From Parietaria judaica (lineage: Eukaryota > Streptophyta > Magnoliopsida > Rosales > Urticaceae): a stretch of 64,000 bases of DNA. The notes beneath the pieces are model-generated. The model searched no databases. It was not told where the DNA came from and saw only the letters and a list, made by a program, of their open reading frames with translations. Below, piece by piece: positions 24,643-35,329 of the stretch (position 1 is its first letter; every line of letters starts with the position of its first letter). Position numbers and translations under genes: made by a program. Where the stretch lies: assembly GCA_954871525.1 (NCBI GenBank), contig OX940870.1, positions 8,277,501-8,341,500 on the forward strand. The letters run 5' to 3'.

Positions 24643-25865
24643 GAGGTCTTCTTATTAGTATAAGCATAGCAGTACTGGCAACCACGATCCTGGCGACATC
24701 CATAGCAGCGAGAGAGGGTCCCACACGGATGGCATGCCATCAAATTGTCTTTGAAGTTTGGCTCACGATATCTCTGCTTACAGATGCTCTGGCTCTTGCT
24801 GGCCAGGTGCCATACCCTACTACAAGAAATTTTACAACATCTAACTAAATGTTATTATTCCCGTAGCAAATTTGCGTATCTTTCTTTCTTACGATGGAGG
24901 AACTCTGTTTAAGCTAGTATTTGACCATTTCGATTCTTGTCGTTTGCTATTTTTTCTAACGTAGAGACTTGCCCTTATGACTTTTGAACTTATTATCTTT
25001 CTCGTAATAAAGTGATATAATTGTAACTCAATAATGGCATTATGATTTGGTGAAGATGAAAATATAGATATTTTATGGTTCTACGTATTTCTTGTTGCAT
25101 AAGATGGTCAACATATGTGTGAAGGAAAGAGCATAAGAAATTTTCATTACATGATAAAAGTAGGAACATCGTTAATCTACTTGTTTCCTTTTGTACAGGC
25201 ATTACTTGCCAACGTTTACTCGCAAAAATATTATGAGCAAGCCCGCCTAGTGACTTACAGGATTCTGCAGTTAAGAATTCTACTTCAAATTTATTTACAC
25301 TTTTTTTTCTTGTGACGTGGAGCTTCAACATTTATATCGTTCATCAAAAAGGTTGGTTCAGGGCCAATGTGGCTTGTCTATTATCTTATTCCTCGGCTTC
25401 AGAGATTTTTGAGCTTATTCACCACTGACTCGGAAGTTCTAGACGTTGCATGTTCCGGATTGCTAGTAAAAAAATGTAGAAAATGTTAACAATTAGTTTA
25501 TAAGATTACTTTCCAAGACTAGAAACTCAATATTTATAGCTATTTTGGTGACTCGGACTTCCAGTTTGTTGCGGGGTCTCAGCCAATGAATGCTTTAACA
25601 TTTGTATTTGATGGACTTTATTAAGGAGTTTCAGACTTTAGATACTCTTCTAATTCCATGGTACTTTCAAGACCCTAATTACATTTTATTTTCGTTTGTC
25701 CCTCTTTACAATCAGGTTCAGGTTTTGGGGTTTTGTTTTGCAGGTAATAGCGGGAATAGTTTCTTCCGTTATCATGCTTGTGGGTGCTCTTACGTTTGGT
25801 ATCGCCGGAATTTGGAGCGGTTTGTTTCTCTTCATGACAATTCGTGTCATAGCGGGATTTTGGAG
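24643..25865 (+). pseudogene. MATE (DETOXIFICATION 44/45-like) transporter pseudogene, 3' part only
   Basis: Exon-like pieces in order: 24643-24806 (GGLLISISIAVLATTILATS, REGPTRMACHQIVFEVW, LLTDALALAGQ), 25199-25270 (ALLANVYSQKYYEQARLVTY), 25362-25465 (IILFLGF, LFTTDSEVLDVACSGLL), 25565-25660 (FVAGSQPMNALTFVFDGLY), 25744-25865 (GIVSSVIMLV, GIAGIWSGLFLFMTIRV). These match the C-terminal half of chloroplast-type MATE carriers. Three lesions are visible: a one-base frameshift near 25410, an in-frame TAA at 25622-25624 where a Tyr is expected, and TT in place of GT at the donor after 25270. The first half and the final exon are absent. Upstream sequence belongs to the DREB2 duplication block. Other splice sites are intact, suggesting a fairly young loss. 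Confidence 0.88.
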
Positions 25866-27054
25866 GTCAGATTTTAATAATTTTCAAACGAGAACGGTTT
25901 TTCTTTTTCGTTTTTATTTTTTATTTTAGTAAAAGGAGAATAGTAACATTTGAGATGATCAGATACTATCTTTTTTACAACGTAATTTGCACCAATGACC
26001 CTTTTATTCATTGGTTCACTTTAGCAAAATAACTAAAGTGTTCTACAACTTGAATTTTTATACTTGTGCAAAATAACTCCACATGTAAGGTTATTAAGTA
26101 GAAAATCATCGTCAATACTATTCCTAATATAAAATGATAAAATACATTTTCGTTATTAAGGTTAAGTAATAATAATTTTTACCTATTTAGGAGAATCATG
26201 CATGAAAATAAAAACTCACAGGGAAAAATGAAAATTCGTACCAAACACTATTCCGCTACAACATTGCACGTATTGTTGACAAATAATAGTCTGCGATGAG
26301 AAGGTTAGGTACGAAAACTGAACCCTGGGAAATCATTTGGGACACAACAGAGGAAGTACGCGATTGAGATGTGCTTAAATACTTGCATTGTGATGAAAAA
26401 CAACAATCAAATTTGACTAGAATCAGAGGCGGCCTCGTAAACACATTTTGCATTGTAATTCTCGAAATAGCCTTTCCTTCCTTCGAGCTCGACTCGCTTA
26501 GGGTGAGCTGGTGGCTACTCTTGAATCGAGATCTGAACAGCACAACAATTAAAGAACTTGGAGACCACAGGTTCTTCACATTTCATGTGCATATATATAT
26601 GTAGCATAGTAGCATATTGATCAGATAACTCAAAGCACTAAGCATCAACAACACTTATTGATTATAAAGTATCATTGTCCTGATTTTTGAGGATTGCCTA
26701 TAACTTTTGTAGAAGGGAAACAATTTATTATATTTTTAAATGATATATAATTAGTTGCTAATAGTTCATATAAATCCTAGTCAAATATTTTTATACGATT
26801 TCTATGTGAGATTATTAACATATCTTTTAAACTATTGACTTTGTTGGCTCACTCGTCTTAAATCAAATCTCATTATTTTTTGGATCAGTGCTTGCTTTAG
26901 TTACGACAAGACTTCGATATCATATTAAGTAAAATTAATTTGTATAAGAAGATTTTACAATCAACTATATCACAAATCGCAGTGGATGGACTTTGATATC
27001 AGTAAAAATTATTGGTAAATAAAAAAAAGGCCCTTTATACTTACAGTTCCTGGC
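25866..27054. other. Intergenic, no gene recognised
   Basis: I looked for the missing last MATE exon and did not find it. Opposed frames at 26256-26604 have no known motif. Confidence 0.45.
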
Positions 27055-27480
27055 TTGAATCAGAAATTGAAGAACAAAATATTCAATTATATTTCACAAA
27101 TCGTAATAATATACTTAGTTGATATGGACTTTTCTATCTGTCATTTTTATATAGAGGGAAATAAAGTTGCACATAATTTAGCTCGTATTGGTGCTGAAGG
27201 GAGAGATATTTTGTTTACCAATTCTAACCATATTCGAGGTCCTATTAAAAGTTTGCTTAAATTAGACAAGTTGAGTATTGCTTATATGATTCATCTCTAA
27301 GATATATGTTAGTCTTGTTGGTTTATGGTTATTTTTTCATTAGGTTTAAGTTTGTTTTTGTAAGTTCGACCATGTTAATACAGTTTTCTCCACCATAAGT
27401 GAATGTTATATTAATAAATTTCAGAGGGTTCACGATACAAAGGATTACTGGCTATTCCTAGTAAAACTAATTGGTAAATA
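27055..27480 (+). pseudogene. LINE RNase H C-terminus and 3' UTR in duplication copy B
   Basis: The frame 27055-27300 carries DMDFSICHFYIEGNKVAHNLA, the conserved C-terminal helix pattern of plant LINE RNase H (H...EGN.VAH.LA), and ends IHL-stop. A 3' UTR resembling those at 19560-19750 and 43581-43723 follows. Everything upstream is missing. The copy is shared with block A, so the LINE was there before the duplication. Confidence 0.75.
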
Positions 27481-27964
27481 GAAATAGTCCCTTTATATTA
27501 CAATTTTTTGCTTGAACTAGATGTCGAGGACGATATTGAAAACTATAACTAATATACAATGGAAAATAATATAACAGGCGTAGCTCGACCATCAATTATT
27601 TTAATTGTTTGTTATTCATTGTAGATGGGTTGATTTCGAAATAAAAATCCAGAGCAAAAGCTAAATTTTGCATATAACAACAAAATACTATTACAAAGAA
27701 CATCAAATGTTTGGGGACTGATTCAAAAACTCGACAATCACCATGGAAGAATCAATTTTTTTTTTGGAGCTTTTATCTTGATAATTTGAATCAGATCGTA
27801 CGCTAACGACTATTTAATGTGGAACCAAAAGCAGCTCGTGAAACTAATCCAACATCTTTGAACTCAAATCAGAATTTTGTGTCCAGAAACAAAAGGTCCA
27901 GTTTCGTTTGCTCTTCTGACACACTAAAATCAAAACCATTCCTGAAGAACTCAAACTTTTCTCC

Positions 27965-28600
27965 CTAGCTAGAATGTGTTTCGTCCGGATTATTCAAACT
28001 CTTAGAGAGACTATCATCTTTGTTTTGCAACCGGCAAAATCGATTCACTGGCTTTTCACATAGATTCTCCCAACTATTAGCGTTGAATATTTCATCGACC
28101 ACCCAGTTATGCATGCAATCTAGACTACTTGATGAATTAGTTGAGCCAACCGAGTTCTCGACTCCCTTCGACATTTGACACTCGTTCATTAGTTCAAAAT
28201 AAAGAAATGGATTGTAGTCAGAATCTTTACTATCATTTTCCAAGAAAACGTAGCTTTCAATACTATTGATTGGTTCTAAAACTCTCATGGTTTAAAATTT
28301 GTGTTCCAAGGAAATGGCGGAGTTTTGCTTCAGAGTCGGTCCCTGAAAATCTTTAACGAAACCAGTTTCTAGAGAAACGCACATGTCTCTAGTTCTAGAA
28401 TCATTCAAGACTGTCTCATTGGGGAAATTGAGCATGGCCATAGGACCGTACATGGATTTGGAGGCTTCATCATAAGCCACAGTCGCTTCGTGGGGAGTGT
28501 TAAAAGTGTCGAGCCAAAGTCTGGTTGACGTTTTAGTGGAGTTTGTGATGTTGGCTTCTCGGACTCCTAAGTTTAACAAACACCTAACAACAAACTATAA
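27965..28600 (-). pseudogene. DREB2-type AP2/ERF pseudogene, copy B
   Basis: The frame 28579-28292 holds the second half of an AP2 domain: RLWLDTFNTPHEATVAYDEASKSMYGP, then MAMLNFPNETVLND. A second frame, 28288-27965, continues with a Ser/Asn-rich C-terminal region ending DETHSS-stop. The N-terminal region and the first AP2 strands (the RGVRQRTWGKWVAE part of live proteins) are deleted: the text jumps from the GVREA codons into sequence that in copy A lies about 300 bp further upstream. A frameshift near 28290 separates the two frames. No functional DNA-binding domain remains. Confidence 0.88.
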
Positions 28601-28823
28601 ATACTTTTTAATTGATGCTTTGTAAAAGTTGGTTCATAAACGTAAATTATAGTACGTTTGTTAAATAAGCTTAAAAGGAGAAAATACTAACATGTATAAA
28701 GAGATTGACATTTATATAGCAATTGTTTAGGTGCTTTGCAAGACTATGAAATTAACATACCAAAAAACTATATTATTATAAGTTTCCACTAAACTTGAAG
28801 AGCATCTTCATTCGAGTTCCTAA

Positions 28824-29575
28824 GGTGGCGTTTGGTTATGGTCTCCGAGACCAGTTTCTGGTTTTGGTTTCAAACAGTGTCATATTGGTTTCGCAGACCA
28901 CGTTTGGTTACCAGTTGTCTCTGTTTTCTGAAACCGGTCTCGCAGACCACTGAAATTTTAATGAAGGAAAACAGAAAACGACTTGAAGTTGTTTTCTGTC
29001 TTTGGTCTTCAACTCAATCGTACAAAATAAAACGATAATAAATATATTATCATTTTATAATAGTATTTAATTATAATAATAAGGTATTAACAATGAAATT
29101 AACTTATATAATAAATTATTAAAATCATGTATATATATAATTATATACTTTAATAATTATTAACAAATATACTTAAATTTTGTATATTATTAAATATTAA
29201 CTTAATTACAATGATATAAACTATTGAAACAAAATATTTACTACTTTATATATTACATTATTTAAATATGTAATTAGAGTCATGAAATATGAATAATTTT
29301 TTTATGATAGCAAATATTTTTTAGACGTAATATTAGTATATATTACTTTCAAATAAAACATACTTTCTTTATAGTATCATACTTTCTTTATGATAGCAAA
29401 TATTGTATTTTATTGCATTTTTTCATTTATATTCGACCACCGATTAACAAAAGACTAACCAAACTGGGTTTCAAAAATCAATCTCCCAAACTGGTTTGGG
29501 AGATTAAACTCTCAGACTGGTTTCTTAAACCAAATTGCAAAACTGGTTTCTGAGACCAGTTAACCAAACGCCACC
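28824..29575. mobile_element. Tourist-type MITE (752 bp) with TAA target duplication
   Basis: The ends are GGTGGCGTTTGGTTA and TAACCAAACGCCACC, exact inverted repeats, with further inverted matches around CTCCGAGACCAG / CTGGTTTCTGAGACCAG. TAA flanks both ends (28821-28823, 29576-29578). The empty site in copy A (about 24230, CCTAAGTATTCTC) has a single TAA. TIR and TSD fit PIF/Harbinger-derived MITEs. The interior is AT-rich and non-coding. Confidence 0.93.
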
Positions 29576-29703
29576 TAAGTATTCTCATACAAATTGTTTC
29601 AGTGAGCTTTTCAAAACATTTACTTATATCAACCTATTAATTCAACTTGTTTGTGCACTCATATACTTCATAATAATTTTTAGCAAGTAACATATGAATG
29701 AAT

Positions 29704-30189
29704 TGTTGGTTGAAAAGAGAGAACAACAAGCTTACATGTTGCCAGCGCTATGACTTGTCATTCTCTCTGTGTTTGGTTTTCTCCGTCTATGGTTCTATTT
29801 GTGAGTGAGATTTATGCTTCTTCTTCAATTACTTCTATTTTATACAGAGGTGTAGCCTGACTTAGATTTCACATGAAGCACAATGCAAAATTTTCAACTA
29901 ATTCTTTCAAATACATAGTAACGACAATCACACAATAATATTCATATAACTAAAAAAAGATATAAATAGATAGTGTGTCTTAATACATAATATTCCGCCG
30001 TGATTTCATCATTTGGAAATGTTGTATGATAGACTCCACTCGATAGAAATAGATATATCATTCTTCAATGTATAAAATCATACTCTCATCATCCATTAAT
30101 CGCCCATTCGATTTCGTAATCGAGTCTTGATTATATCATAGTAGAAAAAACTCTCTCCACAGTTGCAGTAGTCACATTCAAGATCAGTG
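29704..30189. other. Flank of the hAT relic, no gene seen
   Basis: A motif CAGAGGTGTAGCCTGAC near 29844 partly resembles the inverse of TGCCTCCGCCCCTTA at about 33030 and could be a decayed hAT terminus. Confidence 0.35.
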
Positions 30190-32297
30190 CTAAAGTAATG
30201 AGCTTATACACGTATGACTATTTAACACTTTTTTAGTCTGAACCATTTTACTCGCAAGAGCCCCGATGTATTTCAAACCTTGAAACTTTTCAGACGAAGT
30301 TACATTAAATATATAGTTGGTAAGTTCAGCATTAAGATGGATAAGTTCGGTTAAAGAAAAATCTTCAGGATAGTACTTAGCAAATTTTTGCAACTTTTCC
30401 TTGTCAAATGAGTTGTTTGGACATAAGCATGCGATGTAAAGAAGCAAATTTTTACTAACCCCGTTGAACCGACCATTTAATTCTTGAAGTTGCATATCGA
30501 TTTCGGAACTAAAGTTATCAAATCGTCAGTACTCGTAATTCTTTATTTTAAGAGCATTTCTGCGTGATTTTTTGTCTTCCGTATAGAATTTATCCATGTT
30601 GAGAACATTAGTCTCGTGTTCTTTAAAAAAATCCAAGACTTTGTCAAGAAGAGGCTCCCACCCGCTTTCTCTCATGGTTTTGCAAACGTTCTTTACATAT
30701 GTGCACCAAAATCGTAACATTAACAATATCTTGATCTTGTCTCTTAATGCCTTTGAAAGGTTGTTCGTAATTCCGAAGATAGCTGCCATCAAATGAATAT
30801 CTCAAATTGAATAATACCTTTACTTGACCTTTTCGATCAGTAAGTGATGGATCATCAATAATATTTTGAAGGACACCAACGGTTGAAGAGAACATTGATA
30901 ACAATCTAATTAAATACCATGATACGACCACTAACATGTATCACCATGGTGAATTAAATAGGTTTGTTGATTTAGACCCATCCGGTTGCAAGCTCGCTGC
31001 TTTCGACTTTAGATTGATGATGTCAACTTGTATGTCCGAAGAGCGTCAGACCGTTTTAGTGATGCATTAATAGTATTCACTACTTCACCCACCACCCAAA
31101 ACAATATATCCAACCGAGTATGGTGCCTGGCTATATAGAGAGTACCAATTGAAGTTGATCAGCAAAGCAATGAATATAAAAATCACTCGGATTTTCTTGA
31201 AGAATAACAGTTTTGAGACCTTTGACCGCACCTTGCATATTACTAGCCACATCGTAACCTTGTCCTCGCAATCTTGATATGCTCAACCCAAGTTTCAAAA
31301 ATAAATGATCAATTGCCTTTTCAAGCGATATGGCCGTCGTGCTAAAAACATGTACAATTCGGTCCATGTAGCGCAATACAACTACCATTTGCTCCTTCGT
31401 AGAAATGTCACGCGATTCGTCGACTAGAATAGAAAATAATGACTCTCCGAGATCATCAGTAATAATTTTGACTGTTAAAGTAGCCACAACATGCACAATA
31501 TCTTTTTGAATGTCAGGAGATGTTAGCTTGAGATTTTTACTACCATTCTGAAGTGCAACGGCTTTGACGGCAAGATTCGGTTCTGTTGTATATTGCAAGA
31601 GCTCTAGAAAACTTTTACCGAAACTGACCACGTAATGAATGACCTTGTTGTAGAATCCAACGAACACACCTTAGCGAAGCTTTCAAACGAATACTAGAAT
31701 ATTTTTTATCACTGTTAGTTTTCTTAGCGACAACATACTCAATATTTTGCTTCAAATTATTCACAGCTTCAAAATCCCTCCAAGTCGTGTGGTGCGCACT
31801 ATCAAAACATCCAACGTGAACTTGCGATATATTGTTATTTCTTCAATTCATGAATCCTTTGCCAACAAAAGAACGGCCACCCGATTGATCCCCCTAACAT
31901 GGTCTTAACAAATAACAACACAAACTATATGCAACATCTTTTGATTCACTATACTCTAACCAACTCGAGTATTTCTTGAACCATTTCTTATTGAATCTCC
32001 TTCTTTTCTCTCCAAATTGTGATAGTGGAAATTTAAATGTATGAGGTTGACAAGGACCTTGTTGCATATATATCCTTCAAACTTTGTTTCGATAGTTAGG
32101 ATGGTAATCTAAGATTGAAGGTCTTTCCCTAGGATCTGTCGGAGTACTCAAAATAGTGGCATTATTTTTTCGCCAATTGGTATTGAAGTTCTTTCCTCGG
32201 GATTAGTATGATTATTCAAAGGAGTGACATTAATTCTCTTGCTTGTTGACGGAGCTGACTGCTCAGAACCTGAAACTCTTTTGAAATATTTCAACAT
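30190..32297 (-). pseudogene. hAT transposase pseudogene 1 (ZMYM1/TTF-type with DUF4371)
   Basis: Read on the minus strand from an ATG at 32297 (MLKYFKRVSGSEQSAPSTS). Pieces in order: a TTF-type zinc finger region near 31990-31780 (SWLEYSESKDVAYSLCCYL, SFVGKGF, HVGCFDSAHH), a DUF4371 core at 31667-31131 (SPDIQKDIVHVVATLTVKII, ILVDESRDISTKEQMVVVLR, SISRLRGQGYDVASNMQGAV, IHCFADQLQL), then 30937-30526 and 30495-30190 with the MRESGWEPLLDKVLDF and SFDKEKLQKFAKYYPEDF parts. The C-terminal dimerisation end is missing. Many stops and frame changes separate the pieces. Live relatives catalyse cut-and-paste transposition. Confidence 0.88.
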
Positions 32298-33076
32298 TAC
32301 TGTAACAATTTCTTGTTAAGAACGTATAAACAAAGCATCTATTTCAATAATTCATAACAACATTGTTTTTAGAAGATTCTATTAAAAATTTCAATAAATA
32401 GCCAGTGGACAATAATAAGGCACAAAACGACACAAAATTTTATATATAAAATACACTATACAGAGGGAGAAATCAATAAAAATAGTAATCAACAACATCA
32501 CGGAGGAATGAAAAAGCTTTCATATTCAGTATTCAATGGCAAGCTTTATATAATCATATAAAGCAAGTTAGATATATATAGTGTATTACAAAGAGAGAAA
32601 GTGACCTTAGAGTTGGAATAATGATCAAAGTTTAGGGTTGAGCACGGAGCGAGAACAATCGACGAAAATCATAATCAAATCGACAATAGCATGACTAGCG
32701 GAGGAGCGATTCTCGCAGCGTAGATTCACGGAGGAGTTGAGTGGCAGACATTCGACGATAAACACAGTTATCGTCGTCGCTTGTGGAGGTTTGAGATGAA
32801 CCACCCAATGAGTAAGCATGAGAAACTCAATAAGAAAGCGAAGAGAATCGATAGGAAGTACAGAGATTTGACAGGAAACACCGTCGTAGTCACTCGAGAT
32901 TCAAGAGGAAGACAGGAAAACCCATCGGTCGAATGGAAAATGGGAAAGAGTCGAAGAGTCGTTCGAAGGAAATGTAATATTCGTATTTTTATTTTTATTT
33001 CAGTGAGCACATTTACTAGCACTCGTGTTAACGTGCCTCCGCCCCTTATTGAGATATATAGTTTGAGATTTGTGGT
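32298..33076. other. 5' side of hAT relic 1, non-coding
   Basis: Opposed frames near 32768-33125 have no domain. Near 33030 the motif TGCCTCCGCCCCTTA could be the right hAT terminus. No 8-bp TSD could be confirmed. Confidence 0.35.
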
Positions 33077-34343
33077 TGTTGTGAATTTTCTACGCAATTA
33101 TACGTATCGGAAACAAGTAATATAATGATAAGAAAAGTCGATCCCACGGAGAATTGTTACTATTATAGTTGTTAATTACTAGTCTTTTGTCACCTTAATT
33201 TTATCTAAACAATTAAATTTTACAATACGATTAATTAATTAATTAATGAAAAATAAGAGCTTTGGAAAAATAGAGAAATATAGGATCATAATATTTCCTC
33301 AACACTTCATCCGATTCTTCATATCATTCCTTCGATCATCAAATTGCTACAAGTCGTTAACCAATACCCATAATGCATCAAAAAGAACTCTTCCAATATT
33401 CAATTTGAGTTATCTTGCCTAACTAACTCATTATATTCTTATGTGAATTAAATTACGAACGATTCATTAAGCATGTGTTCGTAACAGGTTACACGTTTTA
33501 CATAGGTATATTCCTATCCCACAATAAACTCAACTCTTCCATCATTGATCATGTGTTATCCTATCTACGACTAAAAACAAATTTCCTTTTCTCAAAGTTC
33601 ATAAGGTTTATTAAATCAATTTAATTGGTGATCAAGCAATCAAAAGCATGAAGAAAAGGATAGAATTAACAAATTTAAGCAATTGTCATTAATCAAAGAA
33701 ACGATAATTCAAAACGAGCTACACGTGAGTTTCGATTGCAATCATATGAACAATTTAACTCGTGATGAATCTAGAGCATAAAAATATCACAATGATTGCT
33801 ATTATGGAGAAATAAATTCAGCAAAAGAAAGTGATACTAATGGAGATAATCTCTGAAGTGATCTTCTTCTATACCATTCTTCTTCGCAAAACTCGATCTC
33901 CGATGGTGTTTTTCGCATTTCCTAGCCTCTTGTGGTGTTTTTCTCTCCCAAAATATGTCACTTAATACCTCTTTATGATTCCATTATATAGCATCCTCAT
34001 TAGGTAAAAAATAACCAAAAAAAAATTAATTCGCAAAACACTGGTGCTGGGGCACGGGAAATACTGTGCTGGGGAACAGCGTGAATTATGAGCTTCTTAA
34101 TGGGGCACCCAAAATCTGTGCCGTGGCACCAAGCTACTGCCTGGTATTCTCAAATTTAGATTTTCGGGCATGTAAAACTTTGTCCAAATGACTCGATTCA
34201 TCTTGATCTTCATTTAAATTACAGTCCACTCATGTAACTCCTTAAACAAACAAAAACACTAAAAGAATTACATTAAATGGCTCTTGGATAAATAAAACGC
34301 TAAGTGAAAGTACTCAATTTATCAGTATAAAACCGACTCATCA
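33077..34343 (-). mobile_element. Solo LTR with perfect 5-bp TSD (GTGGT)
   Basis: The ends are TGTTGTGAATTTTC and CGACTCATCA, so TG...CA. GTGGT occurs at 33072-33076 and 34344-34348. Read on the minus strand it begins TGATGAGTCGG and has a TATATAAT box near 33985. The end near 33140 carries GTCGATCCCACGG, a phrase common in a widespread plant LTR family. The element is 1,267 bp with no coding frame and no second LTR. Confidence 0.88.
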
Positions 34344-34348
34344 GTGGT

Positions 34349-35270
34349 CAAAACAATTTTTTGGCTAAGGTCGAAATTGTCACTTCTTTATAAATCGAAA
34401 AACAGAGATAATTAAATATTGAAATTAATTACTTGAATATCTGATAAAGATAATAATTAATATAATTTTAATCATTGGATTTCGTCATTAATATTTGTTA
34501 GTAATAATTAATCAATAATTATATAGATTTTATTAATATTATTAATTAATTTAATTTCGAAATTAGTTTTCTAATATGTGGTGATTTTGAATCTTTGAAA
34601 ATAATGTGGGATTTAGCTTTTAAATCTTGTGTGATATTTTCGTGAGAATTTTGATTTACATTTATTCTTTATTTGATTTAATTAATTAAATAATCTATCA
34701 GAGTAGTAGAGATAATCTCTCTAAATGGTTGAGGGATTTTCTCAAAAGTGATTGGGCATGTTTCCTATAAATAAGAGAGCCTAAAAGGCACTAAACACAC
34801 TCTCTAACTATGGAAAAATGTGTCCCCTTTCTCTTTAGGGTTTCTGCAATTTTCTTGGGAATTTCTTCACAGGATTTTGTGTTTAGGTATTAGTGATTAT
34901 TCAGTGGAAGCCCACACATCCTGGCGATCGAGTTCCAGAGTATAAATCGGAAGACGATTGGAAGCTATCTTCTTCATAGAAAATCGCATGGAGCAAATGA
35001 GGCATGAAGTTCTTGAATATCAAAAAGCGCAGGAAGAAACGTAAGAACTGTCAGGTATGTGTTTGTGTGTGTTGATTTTAAAATTATTTTTTTCTTCTCA
35101 TGGCTCAATTAAAATTAGATAATAAAGTGTTAGAAAATTAAGATAAATTATTATATCACAAACATGCAAAATTAATATTTGTTTTATGCATAACCAGATA
35201 GGGTAATACAAATTATTGGTATGAGACTCTAATTTTTGTTAAAAAAAAAATTAAAGGGTTATCCTACGCA
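34349..35270 (+). mobile_element. LTR-like fragment with TATA box (uncertain)
   Basis: CCTATAAATAAGAG at about 34766 is followed by a CT-rich stretch and GAAGCCCACAC near 34910. A similar order (TATAAATAGG, then GAAGCCCACG) occurs in the minus-strand reading of 20591-23346. No ends or TSD could be set. Confidence 0.4.
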
Positions 35271-35329
35271 TAGTGCATAATGAGCAATAATTTATGGGGA
35301 TTTTTCTCTGAGAATCAGGTACCAACATA

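Larger units (their letters stand above)
27140..29703. repeat. Segmental duplication, copy B
   Basis: It runs in the same direction as copy A, about 7.7 kb away. It carries its own insertion (Tourist MITE, 28824-29575) and lacks about 300 bp present in copy A at roughly 23680-23985. Confidence 0.8.

Noticed and set aside
24807..24860. CTACTACAAGAAATTT in a MATE intron as a CACTA end
   Set aside because: Single motif only; the rest of the intron shows no opposite terminus.
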